In this document: one piece after another, positions 62,099 through 64,000 of the stretch
Numbering within the stretch: the first letter of the stretch is position 1
Layout of the letters: each line of letters opens with the position of its first letter
From: Listeria monocytogenes ATCC 19117
GTDB lineage: Bacteria; Bacillota; Bacilli; Lactobacillales; Listeriaceae
Length of the DNA: 64,000 bases
Direction of reading: 5' to 3'
Assembly: GCF_000307025.1 (NCBI RefSeq)
Contig: NC_018584.1
Span: forward strand, 1,550,001-1,614,000
Made by a program: the position numbers and the translations under genes
Notes under the pieces: model-generated
Told to the model about the DNA's origin: nothing
What the model saw: the letters and a program-made list of their open reading frames with translations, nothing else
Databases searched by the model: none

Positions 62099-63196
62099 AT
62101 GGAAAAAAATATCGATGTCTTACAAAATTGGCTAAAAGACCAAGGTGCTGAGGTGGCATTTTTAACAGATCCAGAGAACATCGCTTATTTCTCGGGTTAT
62201 CATAGTGAGCCTCATGAGCGCGTGCTTGGCTTAGCAGTTTTCCCAGATAGTGAACCGTTTTTATTTACGCCCGCTCTTGAAGTAGAAGATGTGCGCGGCG
62301 GTGACTGGACACACCCTGCATACGGATATAACGATACCGAGAATCCTTTCACCATCATTGCAGACGAAATCAAAAAACGCGTTGCAAATCCAAGCAAATT
62401 TGCTATTGAGAAAAAACATATGAGCGTAGATCGCTACGAACAATTAGGTGGATTATTCTCCGGCAGCTCTTTCATTCCGATTGAACACAAAATTGAGCAA
62501 ATTCGTCTGATTAAAACCGAAGCCGAACTAAAAATATTAAAAGAAGCAGCCTTATTAGCCGATTACGCCGTACAAGTTGGTGTAAACGAAATCGCAGAAG
62601 GTAAAACAGAAGCAGAAATCGTGGCGAAAATCGAATACGAAATGAAGAAAAAAGGCGTAACTGCCATGTCTTTCGATACAATGGTCCTTACTGGTAAAAA
62701 CGGTGCCCTGCCACATGGTACTCCAGGCGAAACAAAAATCAAAAAAGGCGATTTAGTTTTATTTGATTTAGGCGTTGTCCATAAAGGCTATTGCTCTGAT
62801 ATTACACGCACAGTAGCTTTTGGAGATATTTCCGATGAACAGAAAAAGATTTACGACACTGTTTTAGAAGCGCAAATTGCCGCTGTCGAAAAAGTAAAAG
62901 CCGGCGTAAAAGCAAGCGAAATTGATTTAACTGCTAGAAATATTATTCGTGAAGCAGGTTACGGTGATTATTTCCCACATCGTCTTGGTCACGGTCTTGG
63001 CGCGAGTGTCCATGAATTCCCTTCGATTACAGAAACGAACAATATGGAACTGCAAGAAAATATGGTATTTACGATTGAACCAGGTATTTATGTTCCCGGT
63101 GTTGCCGGCGTTCGTATAGAAGATGACCTCGTTGTCACAAAAGACGGCGTGCAAGTATTAACGGAATTCCCAAAAACTTTACAAGTAATCGACTAA
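62099..63196 (+). CDS. M24-family Xaa-Pro aminopeptidase/dipeptidase
   Basis: 365 residues. An N-terminal creatinase-like domain (1-130) is followed by a pita-bread catalytic domain with all five metal ligands: Asp pair in FDLGVVHKGYCSDITRT, His in HRLGHGLG, Glu in FTIEPGIY and Glu in VRIEDD. It removes residues next to proline from peptides. It resembles PepQ/YpdF-type enzymes; dipeptidase versus aminopeptidase cannot be decided. It is the only plus-strand gene of the window. The ATG at 62099 has AGAAGG. Confidence 0.92.
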   Translation: MEKNIDVLQNWLKDQGAEVAFLTDPENIAYFSGYHSEPHERVLGLAVFPDSEPFLFTPALEVEDVRGGDWTHPAYGYNDTENPFTIIADEIKKRVANPSKFAIEKKHMSVDRYEQLGGLFSGSSFIPIEHKIEQIRLIKTEAELKILKEAALLADYAVQVGVNEIAEGKTEAEIVAKIEYEMKKKGVTAMSFDTMVLTGKNGALPHGTPGETKIKKGDLVLFDLGVVHKGYCSDITRTVAFGDISDEQKKIYDTVLEAQIAAVEKVKAGVKASEIDLTARNIIREAGYGDYFPHRLGHGLGASVHEFPSITETNNMELQENMVFTIEPGIYVPGVAGVRIEDDLVVTKDGVQVLTEFPKTLQVID

Positions 63197-63200
63197 CAAG

Positions 63201-63234
63201 AAAAGCGAACTTTCCTTTGAGAAAGTTCGCTTTT
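63201..63234. terminator. Shared terminator of pepQ-like and ald genes
   Basis: A perfect 14-bp stem (63201-63214 with 63221-63234), a 6-nt loop and T7 on the plus strand. It lies between two convergent genes and probably serves mainly the plus strand. Confidence 0.92.
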
Positions 63235-63238
63235 TTTA

Positions 63239-64000
63239 TTAAATTAATTCTTTGCTATCCGTATAGGGTAAATCAAGTGAATCTGCAACAGCCTTGTACG
63301 TAATGTGACCTTGGTATGTATTTAATCCACGAAGTAAGAATGGGTCATTTTGCACGGCTGCTTTTAAGCCTTGATTAGCAAGTTTCAATCCAAATGGTAA
63401 AGTGGCATTAGTAAGCGCCAAAGTGGACGTCCGCGGTACTGCACCTGGCATATTTGCAACAGCATAATGAAGTACACCATATTTTTCGTAGGTTGGATTA
63501 TCGTGTGTGGAAACGTGATCTGTTGTTTCAAAAATCCCTCCTTGGTCAATCGCGATATCTACAAGGACAGATCCCGGAATCATTTGTTTAATTACATGCT
63601 CTTTGACGAGTTTGGGCGCTTTTGCTCCTGGAATTAATACTGCTCCAATAACCAAATCAGCTTTTTTCACAGCTGTTTCAATATTAAAATCATTCGACAT
63701 TAACGTTTGGACTTGATTGCCAAAAATATCGTCCAGTTCGCGCAATCGTTTCAAATTCATATCAAGAATGGTCACGTTGGCACCTAAACCAGCTGCAATT
63801 TTCGCTGCATTTGTTCCAGCGATTCCGCCACCAATAATAACCACTTCACTTTTCTCTACACCCGGCACCCCACCAAGCAAGACACCCATACCACCATTCG
63901 TTCTTTGTAAAAATTGTGCGCCAATCTGAGCTGCCATTCGCCCAGCAACTTCACTCATTGGCGAAAGTAGTGGCAACGTGTGGTCTGCAAGTTCTACTGT
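63239..64000 (-). CDS. ald: Alanine dehydrogenase, C-terminal part
   Basis: 254 codons are in view (253 residues and the stop); the gene continues beyond the right edge. The visible part starts in [20 protein letters not shown] and holds the NAD-binding [22 protein letters not shown] followed by the acidic ILDMN, then [18 protein letters not shown] and [13 protein letters not shown]. This is a full-length-type alanine dehydrogenase end. It interconverts alanine with pyruvate and ammonia, using NAD. It is convergent with the peptidase gene and its start codon is not visible. Confidence 0.96.
   Translation of the reverse strand, partial: TVELADHTLPLLSPMSEVAGRMAAQIGAQFLQRTNGGMGVLLGGVPGVEKSEVVIIGGGIAGTNAAKIAAGLGANVTILDMNLKRLRELDDIFGNQVQTLMSNDFNIETAVKKADLVIGAVLIPGAKAPKLVKEHVIKQMIPGSVLVDIAIDQGGIFETTDHVSTHDNPTYEKYGVLHYAVANMPGAVPRTSTLALTNATLPFGLKLANQGLKAAVQNDPFLLRGLNTYQGHITYKAVADSLDLPYTDSKELI

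Overview
The window is a low-GC, densely packed Firmicute chromosome segment. Gene order and protein sequences match the core genome of Listeria, most likely L. monocytogenes or a close relative. From memory, the 57 main genes correspond one-for-one to the EGD-e run lmo1523 (relA) to lmo1579 (ald); this was not checked by search. All main genes but one read leftwards (minus strand). The exception is a peptidase gene near the right end (62099-63196).

Layout from high to low coordinates, the direction of transcription: ald (cut by the window edge); convergent pepQ-like peptidase; a metallohydrolase-ytoI-nrnA operon; dnaE; accD-accA; pfkA; pykA; fxsA-lmo1568-citZ-icd; polA-mutM-coaE; nrdR-dnaB-dnaI; T-box-thrS; engB; hemACDBL; T-box-valS-folC; the comC-folC intergenic region (known home of sRNA RliE); comC; radC; mreBCD; minCD; rng; rplU-prp-rpmA; glpFK with a long regulated leader; obg; pheA; yebC; an LDH-family gene; ruvAB-queA-tgt-yajC; a ComN-like gene; secDF; a LapA-like membrane protein; recJ-apt; and the 5' end of relA.

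The content is mostly housekeeping: replication and repair, ribosome and tRNA function, heme synthesis, central carbon metabolism, cell shape and division, and protein export. No prophage, insertion sequence, CRISPR array, rRNA or tRNA gene was seen. Compared with the Bacillus subtilis order, sporulation genes are missing (spo0B, spoIVFA/B), and so are mdh, phoPR and hemX. Where B. subtilis has spo0B, this genome carries glpFK.

Most of the interest is in regulation. glpFK has a 15-bp terminator hairpin in its leader (GlpP-type antitermination candidate), a CcpA cre site on its -35 box, and a SigB-like promoter upstream. The lmo1568-citZ-icd promoter carries an exact CcpC box. valS and thrS have T-box leaders, and rplU has an L21-type leader. 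Protein oddities include an LDH with a shortened specificity loop, a cysteine-free DnaI, a DnaE whose PHP metal site is degenerate, and a four-domain YtoI next to NrnA. A 35-residue membrane ORF lies between mreB and radC. I found no clearly undescribed multi-gene system. The best candidates for new biology are the ytoI-nrnA cluster, the relA leader hairpin and the small membrane ORF.

Several starts were trimmed from the longest frame using Shine-Dalgarno position and family N-termini (yajC, yebC, pheA, obg, glpK, glpF, minC, valS, engB, thrS, dnaI, mutM, polA, pfkA, accA, accD, dnaE, nrnA, ytoI).
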